DNA of 64,000 nucleotides, taken from Trichomonas vaginalis G3 (lineage: Eukaryota > Parabasalia > Trichomonadida > Trichomonadidae). The stretch spans positions 172,110 through 236,109 of the forward strand of contig NW_026529273.1 of assembly GCF_026262505.1 (NCBI RefSeq). The letters are read 5' to 3'. Position 1 is the stretch's first letter, and each line of letters begins with the position of its first letter. Under the pieces are notes generated by a model. The model saw only the letters and a program-made list of their open reading frames with translations. It made no database searches and was not told the origin of the DNA. Below, piece after piece: positions 50,474 to 60,171 of the stretch. The position numbers and the translations under genes are program-made.

Positions 50474-51388
50474 TTACAAGCGTTTTACATGGTATATGTT
50501 GCGATGGTTCATGACTTTAAACAGTTTTGTAGCTTCTATTTCTTCACGAAGGATATCAAAAGTTTTCACAATATTGAAAGTTTCTTTATATTTCTTCTTG
50601 ACATCTGAAAGAAGGAAATCTTCTGCTGTTGGATAGTTTTTGTTCAGAAATGCTAACATGTCCATTTTATCTTCTGCTGGTTTCTCTACTTCTTTCTTTA
50701 AGTCTGCATAGTCGTTTCTCATTCTTTCTATCTCTTTGATGGAGTAGTTATATTTCCTTATTGCCGCTTTACATTTAGAACATTGCGGGTTCATTTTTGC
50801 ATTGTACATTGAAATTTGTCCTGCAAGTACAACTATAGCGTTAATGGTTTTCTTTAACTCAAAAGTTGCTGGTCTTATTTGTTCGTTCCATACTTTGCCT
50901 CTTCTATCTTTATCTCTTATCTGCCATACACATTCAGCAACTAACGAAACAAAGTTGTCGTAGGTCTTAAATTCTTCAGATTTATATATGTCAGAGATGT
51001 TCTTATATACCATGTTGCAATCTTTGTCCATGACTTTGTGGTTGCAATGAAATCCTAGAAACTCATAGTTTACCTTTCGTATGAACTTCTTTATTTCTAC
51101 TGAGTCAGTTGCTTTGACTTCTATTTCATCGAATTCTGGAATAGTGAGCTTTTGTTGCTGTATTTCAGGAAGTTTAGGTAGATGGTCGATGAGGTCCTGC
51201 ATTTCATAAAGATACTGTTCATTTGTTTCATCTTTTGCAGTGCAATCTAAATCTCCTTGGAGAAGTTCCTGCTTTATCTTCTGGATTTCTGTTTCGAAAG
51301 TATATGAAGAAGGAATGAAGCTTTTCATCTCTACTAACATTGAAGTTGGGTTCATGACTAAAGAGTTTGGTGAAGTTGTTGCTAACAT
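50474..51388 (-). CDS. Unknown protein, 304 aa (right copy)
   Basis: The N-terminus (MLATTSPNSLVMNPTSMLVE) is followed by mixed helical text, a possible zinc site (NPQCSKCKAAIRKY with two Cys; FHCNHKVMDKDC upstream) and a helical C-terminal third (IKEIERMRNDYADLKKEVEK). It is perfectly conserved between the arms. It lies beside the palindrome centre and the iteron-like repeats, so a replication or regulatory role is possible; no family is recognised. The ATG is preceded by a T-rich TTTATTTTTATTG stretch. Confidence 0.65.
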   Translation of the reverse strand: MLATTSPNSLVMNPTSMLVEMKSFIPSSYTFETEIQKIKQELLQGDLDCTAKDETNEQYLYEMQDLIDHLPKLPEIQQQKLTIPEFDEIEVKATDSVEIKKFIRKVNYEFLGFHCNHKVMDKDCNMVYKNISDIYKSEEFKTYDNFVSLVAECVWQIRDKDRRGKVWNEQIRPATFELKKTINAIVVLAGQISMYNAKMNPQCSKCKAAIRKYNYSIKEIERMRNDYADLKKEVEKPAEDKMDMLAFLNKNYPTAEDFLLSDVKKKYKETFNIVKTFDILREEIEATKLFKVMNHRNIYHVKRL

Positions 51389-51544
51389 GTTCTTACAATA
51401 AAAATAAAAAATATTTTTTTAAAAAAACTAACTTTATTTTTTATTTCGGGAAAATTCATGAAAATTCAAGAGGGTAGAAAAGAGGTTAGAAAACGTGTTA
51501 GATCTAACATGCTAACATAAAATATATTTTTTGGTCGTTTACAC

Positions 51545-52120
51545 TCATTACGAAGAAGTCTTGACAAAACATTTACGAAGAAGTCTTGACAAAACATTTA
51601 CGAAGAAGTCTTGACAAAACATTTACGAAGAAGTCTTGACAAAACATTTACGAAGAAGTCTTGACATTTTCCCGACTGTTGTCAAAATGTCATGTTGTCA
51701 CCATTTTCAAAAAGATGTTAGTTGACCGAGGGACCGAGGGACCGAGGGACCCTCAGTAAACATCTCATTTTAACTCACTTTTTTCTATCTTAAGGAAATT
51801 CATGAAAATTCAAGAGGTGAAAAAAGAGGTGAGAAAAGAGGTGAGATCTAACCTCTTCACCTAAAATATATTTTTGGTTCATTTACACTCGTTACGATGA
51901 AGAAGTCTTGACATTTTCCCGACTGTTGTCAAAATGTCATGTTGTCACCATTTTCAAAAAGATGTTAGTTGACCGAGGGACCGAGGGACCGAGGGACCCT
52001 CAGTAAACATCTCATTTTAACTCACTTTTTTCTATCTTAAGGAAATTCATGAAAATTCAAGAGGTGAAAAAAGAGGTGAGAAAAGAGGTGAGATCTAACC
52101 TCTTCACCTAAAATATATTT
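51545..52120. repeat. Iteron-like repeats and duplicated module (right arm)
   Basis: The mirror of the 25-bp tandem repeats lies at ~51545-51665. It is followed by a block (TGTTGTCACCATTTTC, GACCGAGGGACCGAGG, GGTGAGATCTAACCTC) that occurs twice in tandem (~51665-51890 and ~51900-52130). There is no gene here. Confidence 0.7.
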
Positions 52121-52148
52121 TTGGTTCATTTACATCTAATGAAAAAGT

Positions 52149-53234
52149 TTAGAAGAATTTTCTTATTCTTTCTGGCATATTTTTGTCTTTCCAGTACTCC
52201 CGCTCTAATGGTCCCAGATGTGTTGGCTTCGACTCTCTCAAGTTCTTAGATGGTATAACATCTTCAACGCCTCCTTCATATCTTACTTTATAAGTGTCAT
52301 CGTTTATGTTATAGCCAAGTATTTCAATAACCACTCCTCGCTTTGCTTCGTCAATGGTTTCAGCAAGTTTGCCATTACTACTTTCAACTAATTTATGACA
52401 AGGGTAAAATGCTATGGAGTCGTCAGCAGCTTTTATAAGATATCCATTACCTTGTGTAGAGTCTACGATATAATAGTTTCTACTTAACCTTAAACGTTTC
52501 TTTGTCAACGGTTTGTCGTCAAGAACTACACGAACTTTTGTACCAGGAATGAGGGTAAATTGTGTTGAATTTATGATATTTTGTGTTTGGCTTCGTTTCT
52601 TTTGTATATACTTTTCTTCTTGTTGTTGTGTCATTGAATTTGGTGTATGTCCTGTTGTAGAATGTGTTGAGGAATTATATACTTCGAGAAAATGTTTCAT
52701 TGTTTCTTCGGTAAAGTCTCGCTCTTGGTTTAAATCTCTGAGAGTCCTTATGAAGCGGTTTATGATGCCGAGTATGTTATGGTTATGGTCTTCAGTAGTG
52801 TAGTGAGTTATGTTATGCTTAATGAGAAATTCTGTGATTTCATTACTGAGGTATGCACTGTCTTGGTCTGATGTTAAAGTACTTGGGCTATGTTCTGCTA
52901 CAAACTTTTGTAAAACTCTTAACACTTCACGAGTTCCTTTGTTCCTCATTGGATATGCATATGCTTTACGAGTGTTAACATTTATGAAGATGAGGAATGG
53001 TTTATGTCCTCCTTTTCTGCTTTGAATGAGAGTGTCAAATTGGTATGCGTCAGGAGTGTTGGAGTAAATTGGTAAAAAGTAGTCGTAAGGGTTTATTTTT
53101 GTTTGATGTACAACATTTTTGTCAAAGAACCTTTTCACTTCAGCTCTGTTAGTAAATCCCCAACTCTTTGCAGCTTCATTGAACTTCTTAAATGACCTCC
53201 ATGGATGTTGTTCGAATACTTCTTTCAAGCTCAT
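52149..53234 (-). CDS. Retroviral-type (c-)integrase of element C, 361 aa
   Basis: This enzyme is predicted to insert element DNA and make the 6-bp duplications. A helical N-terminal region (residues 1-60) precedes an RNase-H-fold core: YQFDTLIQSRKG (Asp 67), FLIFINVNTRKAYAYPM, TLTSDQDSAYLS (Asp 123), and NHNILGIINRFIRTLRD. A C-terminal chromodomain-like segment (VIEILGYNINDDTYKVRYEG, IPSKNLRES) ends at ~345. This order is standard for Polinton integrases. It is downstream of the fibre gene in the same orientation. The frame is open throughout. Confidence 0.85.
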   Translation of the reverse strand: MSLKEVFEQHPWRSFKKFNEAAKSWGFTNRAEVKRFFDKNVVHQTKINPYDYFLPIYSNTPDAYQFDTLIQSRKGGHKPFLIFINVNTRKAYAYPMRNKGTREVLRVLQKFVAEHSPSTLTSDQDSAYLSNEITEFLIKHNITHYTTEDHNHNILGIINRFIRTLRDLNQERDFTEETMKHFLEVYNSSTHSTTGHTPNSMTQQQEEKYIQKKRSQTQNIINSTQFTLIPGTKVRVVLDDKPLTKKRLRLSRNYYIVDSTQGNGYLIKAADDSIAFYPCHKLVESSNGKLAETIDEAKRGVVIEILGYNINDDTYKVRYEGGVEDVIPSKNLRESKPTHLGPLEREYWKDKNMPERIRKFF

Positions 53235-53269
53235 TTATGTAAAGTTAAAGATTTTATTCTAGGCTCAAG

Positions 53270-53286
53270 CGCGTTCATTGAACGCG
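53270..53286. terminator. Stop-codon hairpin of the fibre gene
   Basis: CGCGTTCATTGAACGCG contains the fibre stop codon and is nearly a perfect 17-bp palindrome. It is mirrored at 47436-47452, and element A has the same at 5048-5062. Confidence 0.55.
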
Positions 53287-56151
53287 GTACCATGCGAATA
53301 TAGTCACAAATGGTGGCATATAATCTTCACCCGAGCCTGTTGGATTTGTTGTGAAAGTGTGTGAATGATTTCCTCCTGGTTCAGTTTGTCGAAAAGTCTT
53401 TTTTGCTGAATGGTTATAATCTGGAGATAAAACGTCATTGCCAGCTTCATACTCTGAGTTGTATAATGGATGGTCTCTTAATGAGTGACTATGGTCACCA
53501 GAAAAGTTTGTCGTTCCTGTATGAGTGTGCGGTGGAAGGTTTGCTTCAGTAATTTTCTTCGAACCTCCTGTTTGCTTTGAAGAGTTCGCACAGTATAAGA
53601 ATTTATCTACAATCTGCTCCCACGTACCGAAACCCAGAACTGTTGCTGGATTTATTGAGTTCATTGACGTATAAATAGAACCTATAGGATATAATGTTTG
53701 AAGTATTTCTGTCTTTAATGTTTGAAGCTCTGTTTTGTCAGCCTTCTTGTCATATAAATCTTGAGCAGTGAATTTAATATTATGTTCATCCTTCATGACA
53801 TAAACATCTTTACATCTAATGTTTCTCATCGTCGTTATGTCGTCATCCGATGTTAAACCTTGTGGAAAGTTAGGAGGTTTACAATATAATGCATCCCCAC
53901 CAGTTTCTTCAACCGTTCCTTCAATACTTTCTATAGCAACAGTTGTAAAACTTGTATGTGTATGGTTCTTGTCAGCTTTACTGTCTAACATTGCTGGTAG
54001 TTCATGGGTTTCAAAGTTTCTGGCATGACCTTCAATGTTCATACATTTACTATTTAAGGAGTTTAGTGTATCTTTTACGCTTGTACTTGGATTTTCTAAT
54101 GGTGCACTTGAACCAAGGGTATAGTTCAATATTATGTCGTCTGCTCTAACAGTAGTGAAGGATTTATGTGTATGGTTCTTGTCGGCTTTACTGTCTAATG
54201 TAGCTTGAAGTTCATTTATATCGGAGATGTTGTGTTTATGAGATTTCAAAACTTTGTTCATTGCTTCGAGTTCAACTTTGTCAGCTTTACTTTTAATAGC
54301 ATCTTCAAACGTTATTTTTGACTTAACTCTCAAAGTAAATCTTGGTTCAACTAATACACCTTTAACAGAGAAAGTAGAGGCATAAATTTCACCGGTATAA
54401 CCAAATGTTTCTGGTGCTTTACCCGTGTCATACTGTACAGTACAGCTTATGTCATAACCTTTAGCACGAATGTATTTATATCTTCTTTCATTGGGGTCTT
54501 CCGTCTTCACTTCTTCAGTTCGTGTTAAATATCCATGGTAGTCCGTTATAATCTGTTCGTCTGAAGTTATATAATGAACGTGGTTCTTGTCCGCTTTTTC
54601 GGCTAATTTCTCTTCTATCTCATTTATTTCAAGTTCATGCCTACCACCACCTCCTTCAGAAGTATTTTTCTTCAGCTCTTGAAGAACGTCCACTTCGCCA
54701 TCTTTGGTGTCAATAATGAGACTTTGAGTTAAAACCTTTCCTGTCTTAATGGATGTTTGTAAAACTTCTTCTTCACCGTGTTCGGGGTCATGGTCGTCAT
54801 CATATCTTGTGAAATCAGAGATGTTGTCATACATTAAGCATATCTGTCTTAAAAGTTCTGCTATTTGAAACTGGAACGAAAGATATACAGAACTTTCATC
54901 ATCTCCTAAAGTCAAGTCTGCTTTCTTAAGTATTTCTTGAATGTATGCAATGAGAACAGAGTACCTTGGAAAATATTCGAACAATATTTCATTAGCTGTT
55001 GGTTTTGGTGGTTCCTCTGGAGTTTCTGTTTTTTCAGTTCCTTCTGTAGGTTCTGTTGGAGTTTCTGCATCTCTTGACTTCAATGCTCTTGCTCTCAAAG
55101 ACCTAAATGTTAGAGCACCGGGTTTTACAAAGGACTTTATAAATGCTTTAATAGTTCCTGGTAAGTTATTGTTAGCATTAAGTAAGTTCCTTATGCTTCC
55201 ATCATGTACGTCCATAGCACTATGTAAAAAATCTATACTTTTCTTGTAGTCAGCAATAGACTGACTGTGATTTTTTAAAGATTTGTCAATACCTTTAAGC
55301 CAATCTTCATGCATGTCTGATACTGAGCCAAGAATATCATTTGCTTCCTTTAGTGTATTTTGTGCTTTTCGTAAAGTATCCAATCCCGTACGTGCATTGT
55401 TTGCTATACGTCTTACAGTATCTATTTGACTCCTTGTTTCTTGCATCCAACCAGATAAAGTTTTAATAGTATCCGAACCATTTGAAATGAAGTTCAAAGC
55501 ATTTTTAACGTCATCTAAAGCTTCTTCACCAAGTACTGCCCATATCTTTCCGATTTGGTATTGAAGAACTCCATATGAAGCAGCTGTTAAACCAGTATTT
55601 ATAAGGTCCCATATCCATGATTTAGCAGTTTTTCCATCCTTTCCATCCTTTCCATCCAAACCGTTTTCGCCTTGAGGTCCTTGTATTCCTTGTATTCCTT
55701 GTGGTCCTTGTGGTCCGGTGTCACCCTTCTCTCCTTTCAGTTCATCTTTATGTTCGTTATAATATTCTAATGTCATAAGGTGTACATCATTACTGCTACC
55801 AGCAACGCCAAGAATTTGTTTCTCATTCATGACTAAATTCTTTAGGCATTTAATGTTGTCGTCAAATCGAAAGCTCTTTAACAATTCAATGAGAACATTC
55901 AGTACTTTCACTAATGAGGCATCTACTGTAGAATTTATATATTGCACCGTTCCATCATTTATGATAGGAACTTTACTTATTGTAATGAATGGGTCATAAG
56001 TGTTAAAAGTATCGAAATCAATGACTTTTTTAGTTTTTCCATCGTCAATGACTAAATCATTGCCTTCAATGGTTAAAGTTGAGTTTTCGTTTACTAGTTC
56101 ATGTGCTCTTCTTGCTTCATTTGTTTCATACGCATATGCAGCAATAGTCAT
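53275..56151 (-). CDS. Collagen-like fibre / receptor-binding protein, 958 aa
   Basis: This is a probable virion fibre. The N-terminal head (residues 1-135) precedes a collagen-like Gly-x-y run (GEKGDTGPQGPQGIQGIQGP, ~140-173). A short hydrophobic stretch (~180-200) and a long coiled-coil shaft (~200-340) follow, then a Thr/Glu/Pro linker (TPTEPTEGTEKTETPEEPPK). Shaft repeats contain LDSKADKNHTHKSFTTV and LDSKADKNHTHTSFTTV. The last ~135 residues are a tail-collar tip with IGSIYTSMNS, GFGTWEQI, PPHTHTG, DHSHS, NHSHTF and PPFVTIFAWYRV. The tip is nearly the same as in element A. The frame looks whole. It is divergent from the penton-like gene by 17 bp. Confidence 0.82.
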   Translation of the reverse strand: MTIAAYAYETNEARRAHELVNENSTLTIEGNDLVIDDGKTKKVIDFDTFNTYDPFITISKVPIINDGTVQYINSTVDASLVKVLNVLIELLKSFRFDDNIKCLKNLVMNEKQILGVAGSSNDVHLMTLEYYNEHKDELKGEKGDTGPQGPQGIQGIQGPQGENGLDGKDGKDGKTAKSWIWDLINTGLTAASYGVLQYQIGKIWAVLGEEALDDVKNALNFISNGSDTIKTLSGWMQETRSQIDTVRRIANNARTGLDTLRKAQNTLKEANDILGSVSDMHEDWLKGIDKSLKNHSQSIADYKKSIDFLHSAMDVHDGSIRNLLNANNNLPGTIKAFIKSFVKPGALTFRSLRARALKSRDAETPTEPTEGTEKTETPEEPPKPTANEILFEYFPRYSVLIAYIQEILKKADLTLGDDESSVYLSFQFQIAELLRQICLMYDNISDFTRYDDDHDPEHGEEEVLQTSIKTGKVLTQSLIIDTKDGEVDVLQELKKNTSEGGGGRHELEINEIEEKLAEKADKNHVHYITSDEQIITDYHGYLTRTEEVKTEDPNERRYKYIRAKGYDISCTVQYDTGKAPETFGYTGEIYASTFSVKGVLVEPRFTLRVKSKITFEDAIKSKADKVELEAMNKVLKSHKHNISDINELQATLDSKADKNHTHKSFTTVRADDIILNYTLGSSAPLENPSTSVKDTLNSLNSKCMNIEGHARNFETHELPAMLDSKADKNHTHTSFTTVAIESIEGTVEETGGDALYCKPPNFPQGLTSDDDITTMRNIRCKDVYVMKDEHNIKFTAQDLYDKKADKTELQTLKTEILQTLYPIGSIYTSMNSINPATVLGFGTWEQIVDKFLYCANSSKQTGGSKKITEANLPPHTHTGTTNFSGDHSHSLRDHPLYNSEYEAGNDVLSPDYNHSAKKTFRQTEPGGNHSHTFTTNPTGSGEDYMPPFVTIFAWYRVQ

Positions 56152-56168
56152 ATTTTAATGAGAATAAA
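56152..56168. promoter_or_regulatory. Bidirectional promoter-like spacer (right arm)
   Basis: The 17-bp spacer ATTTTAATGAGAATAAA lies between divergent starts, with AGAATAAA directly before the plus-strand ATG. Confidence 0.6.
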
Positions 56169-56934
56169 ATGTTGTTCTATTTGCAAAGTACAGACCCAAA
56201 CGAATACGGGACAGTAAAGCTACAAACAAACTTAGGTCTTCAGAATGAAGCACTTGCTTTCAGAGTTGTTGACTTCAATACTATTGCTTCATTCGTTATA
56301 ACAGATGAAACAGATTTCATAGAGATTGAAATAGATGACAAAAGAAGTTTTATAACATTTCCTAACAGAGCAGAGTATAGAATAGATAAAATTGCTGGAG
56401 TCATAGATACTCTCATAAATGAAGAAACTATTGACAACATAGATGTCGAACTCTCTTCTGAGGGAACATTGAAGTTCAGTAGCAAGAAAGAGTTCAAGAT
56501 AACACGAATGAGTCATAGAGTACAACTTCTTTTGGGAGCATACCATATGACATTTCCTTTGAAAAGTGTTGACAAAACGATTGAGATGAAATCTGTTCCA
56601 TACGTATGTTATGGTAATTGTTTTGTACATTGAGTCTAAAATAGCTAATGTCACAGGCATTTCAGGAGTTAATAGTAAAGGTTCAGTAGAATATAAATCC
56701 TTCTGTTATGCAGTCAATTCAATGTTCATTCCAAACGTTCCTGTCATAGCAACTCATTTAGGTAAATGGGTTCGCATTAGTCCTCATAATTTGAAAGACA
56801 TGCAATTCAGACTAGTTGACTTTCAGGGCGAGCCTGTAGAACTGAAGGCACCAGTGCGAATGACTGTTGAAGTTGACTTTTTAGAAAATATTAAATGCAA
56901 CAGCTTACAAGAGAACTCAGAGCTAAAAATATAA
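56169..56934 (+). pseudogene. Penton-like minor capsid gene (right copy, broken)
   Basis: The coding signal spans ~255 codons with beta-rich text. The C-terminal part reads VRISPHNLKDMQFRLVDFQG, then EPVELKAPVRMTVEVDF, a style of ending seen in single-jelly-roll penton proteins of Polintons and virophages. The call rests on this ending, the size and the place next to fibre and ATPase genes. It is broken about once. Its end overlaps the next gene. Confidence 0.5.
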
Positions 56935-57134
56935 AGTATGAATGTTATGTATTAGGTCATGAACTTTGGTTGTTGCTGTTTGATGAAACAAATGAGTTAG
57001 TTATGTCAGTCAAGAGAACAGAAAAATATTGTGTTAGTGAAAACTGCACCAAGTCAATAAGATTAGGTTTGCATTATGAAGATGAGTTCGATACTGTTAA
57101 AGAAGTTTTGGATAGATATTACAAATTGCTTTAA
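56895..57134 (+). CDS. Unknown protein, 79 aa (right copy)
   Basis: The product (MQQLTRELRAKNIKYECYVL, then LWLLLFDETNELVMSVKRTE) is a small alpha/beta-looking protein with no recognised family. It starts inside the end of the penton-like gene and its stop overlaps that of the convergent 204-aa gene by 4 bp. Confidence 0.55.
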   Translation: MQQLTRELRAKNIKYECYVLGHELWLLLFDETNELVMSVKRTEKYCVSENCTKSIRLGLHYEDEFDTVKEVLDRYYKLL

Positions 57135-57745
57135 TTTACTAAAACATATTTCAAGCAAAGTTTATATTCTGTTGAAAGTTTTGTATACTCGTTCGAATAT
57201 TTATACTTAAACTCAACTCCTGTAGTTCCTGGTGTTTCAATGATGCGGATGTTACCTATTTTCATGAATGGTGGCGTTTGACCACAGCATTCGATTTCAG
57301 GGTCGAGATAGTCAATGACACATTGCTTTCCTGTTATTCGTGAGATAACATTTTCAAGGTCCTCCTTTGTTAGAATTATTTGGTTCTTACTTATAAGATT
57401 TGTCAAAAGCTTCTTATCGTCTTTGAGTAAAATTGTTTGGTATAACTGAAGAAGGTAATGGTCTACGTTATCTGAAGGATTTGTTTGAACATTTGTGTAA
57501 GGGTTGTCGTTGGCTTCTCTTGAAAGAATTTGGTCCAGTGGTGGATACTCTAACTTAACATCTGATGTAGCGTTAGCGTTTGAAGCTGTGTTTAAATTCA
57601 CGGATTTCAGCTCTGGTTCTGGTTCTTTCAAACACTCTGAACTATAGTTCTTTATGACAATATTGTTTGTCGTTCGTGAGTCAACATTTGATGTTGGTTC
57701 AATTGGAACATTAACGGCACCAGCTAAGATGGATTTGCTTCTCAT
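57131..57745 (-). CDS. Unknown protein, 204 aa (right copy)
   Basis: The N-terminal third is low-complexity (MRSKSILAGAVNVPIEPTSN). The C-terminal two thirds look folded: a helical segment (VDHYLLQLYQTILLKDDKKL) then beta text with a Cys pair (DPEIECCGQTPPFMKIGNIR). It is identical in both arms, which suggests selection or very recent origin. It could be a virion or assembly protein; no family is recognised. Confidence 0.6.
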   Translation of the reverse strand: MRSKSILAGAVNVPIEPTSNVDSRTTNNIVIKNYSSECLKEPEPELKSVNLNTASNANATSDVKLEYPPLDQILSREANDNPYTNVQTNPSDNVDHYLLQLYQTILLKDDKKLLTNLISKNQIILTKEDLENVISRITGKQCVIDYLDPEIECCGQTPPFMKIGNIRIIETPGTTGVEFKYKYSNEYTKLSTEYKLCLKYVLVN

Positions 57746-57779
57746 TTCATATAGAATAAAAACCTTTTATATGTATGAA
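57746..57779. promoter_or_regulatory. Bidirectional promoter-like spacer, 34 bp
   Basis: It separates the divergent 204-aa and small basic genes and contains ATAGAATAAAAA and CTTTTATAT. The mirror is at 42953-42986. Confidence 0.5.
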
Positions 57780-58087
57780 ATGAACAATACTCGACAAGGG
57801 TTTGAATGTAAAGCTAACGAATGAAAATATTGTTGAATTCACCGAGACAGGTGTTGTGTATAAAGATGTAGAACTACTGAACAAAAGAGCAAAGGGAAGA
57901 AGCAGGAATATGAACAAAGGGTGGAAACCTATAAAAATTTATGTCAATTGATGGCTCAGGAGGTTCAAACATAAGTATGCAGAAAGTTATAGAGTTTATG
58001 CTCTCAAAGGTGAAAAGCCTTCATTTAAGAACAGCTATTCTAACGCATATCCTCAAAAGCTAACGGATGGGGAAGTGGATGATATGA
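57780..58087 (+). pseudogene. Small basic-protein gene (right copy, broken)
   Basis: This is the mirror of 42645-42952. It is broken in about two or three places here. No family is recognised. Confidence 0.45.
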
Positions 58088-58164
58088 ATGACAGCAAAAT
58101 ATTAACAGAAATGGCGACAGAGATGCATGGAATTTGTTTACCATCAGTCAATTGAAGGTTAAAC

Positions 58165-59048
58165 TTAAAACAATGTTGGTCGTTCCCATGGAATATTTTT
58201 GACTTTAATGGTATTAGTCATGATATGAATCTCAAGGTATGAACGAGGAGAGATGAAGACTTATATGCTTCCAAATTTCTTCAAAGGTAATGTTATACCT
58301 GACTGTTTCCAATGAGTTCAATATCATAACGTGAGAAACCTTGAAAGATAACGAAGTCAGTTATGAGACGTTTTATGTTTAAAGCAAGGAAACGCCATGT
58401 TTGCATAAGTATTGCTACAGTTAAATGGTAATGTCTGACTTTAGTTATGATGTTAGCTAATGGTGAGTCAGGCTTTGACACTAAACCTTTTCCGGCGAAG
58501 TCGTCACAAACGAGCAGAGTGTTTGAAGGATATTTTTTGAAGGGGTATTTTGAAAGTTTTGACAGAATGTAGTTTGTAAGTCGTTTCATATCGTAAACTC
58601 CTGAGTACTGACGTAAGTGGTGTTTGTCAATAATTCTTTCCATCTCCTCAGAAGTCTTTTGCATTCCTGACTGTATGAACTCTACGATGGCATAATATTT
58701 CCTCTTACGTCGAATGTAACGTTGAAGAAATTCAATGAGTTCACTGTCTGGAACTTTAACGACAGATGCTTGAACTTTACTCATGAATGTTTTCGCTGTT
58801 GAGTCCATAGAGTCTGAAGTTGCTGATATAATGATTTGGTCATAGTAAGAGTCGTTTCCTAAACGCTCTGTTATGAGTATATGACGAATGAGGTTAAATG
58901 TCTTACCTGAACCCATCTTTCCACAATAGAAATACACACCATTTGAACAGAACTCATAGTCCTTACTGAAAGGAAGAATGAGAGAAGAGTTAAGTTTGTC
59001 TGTAGTTTCATTCATGTCTTCATCTACGTCATGTATTAAATGCTTCAT
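58165..59048 (-). pseudogene. FtsK/HerA-type packaging ATPase (right copy)
   Basis: This is a predicted DNA-packaging motor. Walker A is GKMGSGKT (43-50), Walker B is LLVCDD (178-183), then VAILMQTWRFLALNIK and the FQGFSRYDIELI segment shared with element A's ATPase. Both catalytic motifs are intact; the gene is broken about once towards its end. It is divergent from the capsid-like gene by 16 bp. Confidence 0.8.
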
Positions 59049-59064
59049 TTTATCTCCATTAAAA
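59049..59064. promoter_or_regulatory. Bidirectional promoter-like spacer, 16 bp
   Basis: TTTATCTCCATTAAAA separates the ATPase and capsid-like start codons. It has the same TTTATCT...TAAAA form as the spacers at 38667 and 44561. Confidence 0.55.
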
Positions 59065-59946
59065 ATGCAAGTCAGAAATATTCAGAATATAGCACCGAGT
59101 CTAACTGACAAGAGTATAAAGATATACTATGAACACGTTATGATGAAACCAACCAAAATTCAAGAAAGTCAGTATACTTATGAATATCCAAGACACTGGG
59201 TAGAGTATGTAGGAGGTGAGAAAGCTATTGAAATCAGACAGGTTCGAAGTATTCCAGCAGGAAGAACAATATTATTGAAGAACTTTAATGTTTTGAGATA
59301 TAATGATGAAACAAAGAAGCAAGATAGTTTTCCTGTTGCTGTGTATGTGAACTTAGATACAGGAGATGACATGAAAGTTTTTAACACAAAGCTTCAAACG
59401 GTAGTGAGAGAACAACTTACTGCAGAAGGACACCCATTACCTTCAGAAGTTACCATAGCATATAATTTTGAAACAAATGCAATAGATTTTAAAGTCGTCT
59501 CTGCAAAGAAGTCAGGTTTTACATTTAATGAAGCAGATGTATATTCAAATGAAAACTTCAAAGCTATTGCATGGTTAGATAATGACGATTGCTTTAAGAA
59601 AATATTTAAATACAGTGACTCAACGATGTCAATAGATGACCTTCGTGGAATGTTACCATCGACGTTTACAGTAGAAGGTTCAGCAGGATTGCTTACAAGA
59701 TTGTCAATTGGTGGTATTTGGTCTCGTGAGAACATTGTTATAAAATCCAGTATAAGTGAATTTGCCGAAGAATCTATATTATGTCTTTCAAACTACATGT
59801 ATTCGCCGCCGAAGCATTATAGTATAACAAACTTTGTCAGTAAGTTTAACATAAGACTTGTCGAACCTTCTTCAATGAAAGATGTTGTGCTACCTAAAGA
59901 CGGAAAGGATGGACTCATTATTGAGATGATTTTAATAGCATATTAA
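59065..59946 (+). CDS. Capsid-like protein, 293 aa (right copy)
   Basis: The product starts MQVRNIQNIAPSLTDKSIKI and is beta-rich throughout: YEYPRHWVEYVGG, SIPAGRTILLKNFNVLRYND, SFPVAVYVNLDTGDD, VTIAYNFETNAIDFKVV, and a C-terminal IIEMILIAY. Element B carries a homologue at 37819-38666. Its place beside the ATPase and strand pattern suggest a jelly-roll capsid protein; it is shorter than a usual double-jelly-roll protein. I chose the ATG after the 16-bp divergent spacer; a longer frame from 58978 would overlap the ATPase gene. The stop abuts the next ATG (TAAATG). Confidence 0.65.
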   Translation: MQVRNIQNIAPSLTDKSIKIYYEHVMMKPTKIQESQYTYEYPRHWVEYVGGEKAIEIRQVRSIPAGRTILLKNFNVLRYNDETKKQDSFPVAVYVNLDTGDDMKVFNTKLQTVVREQLTAEGHPLPSEVTIAYNFETNAIDFKVVSAKKSGFTFNEADVYSNENFKAIAWLDNDDCFKKIFKYSDSTMSIDDLRGMLPSTFTVEGSAGLLTRLSIGGIWSRENIVIKSSISEFAEESILCLSNYMYSPPKHYSITNFVSKFNIRLVEPSSMKDVVLPKDGKDGLIIEMILIAY

Positions 59947-60171
59947 ATGAGCTTGTTCTTAAAGGTCGTTCATGATGAAATAACTGTTGTAGAAGATGTT
60001 AGCAATTGTTCAGACATTTTGAAGCGTATAGATGATATAAGAAAGAAGTTAAATAGACCGCAAAGCGGTGAGGGCGAAGCACGTGAGAATGTTTATGTTT
60101 CATTGACTTTCTCCAGTAACGAGAACTTTTATGAGATAATATTGAAGAGAGATGATTTTAATATGGGGTAA
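59947..60171 (+). CDS. Unknown protein, 74 aa (right copy)
   Basis: The product (MSLFLKVVHDEITVVEDVSN, CSDILKRIDDIRKKLNRP) is followed by a Gly/Glu loop and beta text ending LKRDDFNMG. Its ATG directly follows the previous stop and its own stop is directly followed by the next ATG, so three genes are joined by TAAATG. No family is recognised. Confidence 0.55.
   Translation: MSLFLKVVHDEITVVEDVSNCSDILKRIDDIRKKLNRPQSGEGEARENVYVSLTFSSNENFYEIILKRDDFNMG

Noticed and set aside
58978-59064. Longer start for the capsid-like gene
   Set aside because: It would overlap the divergent ATPase coding sequence; the ATG at 59065 after the 16-bp promoter-like spacer is preferred and matches the arrangement of other divergent pairs.
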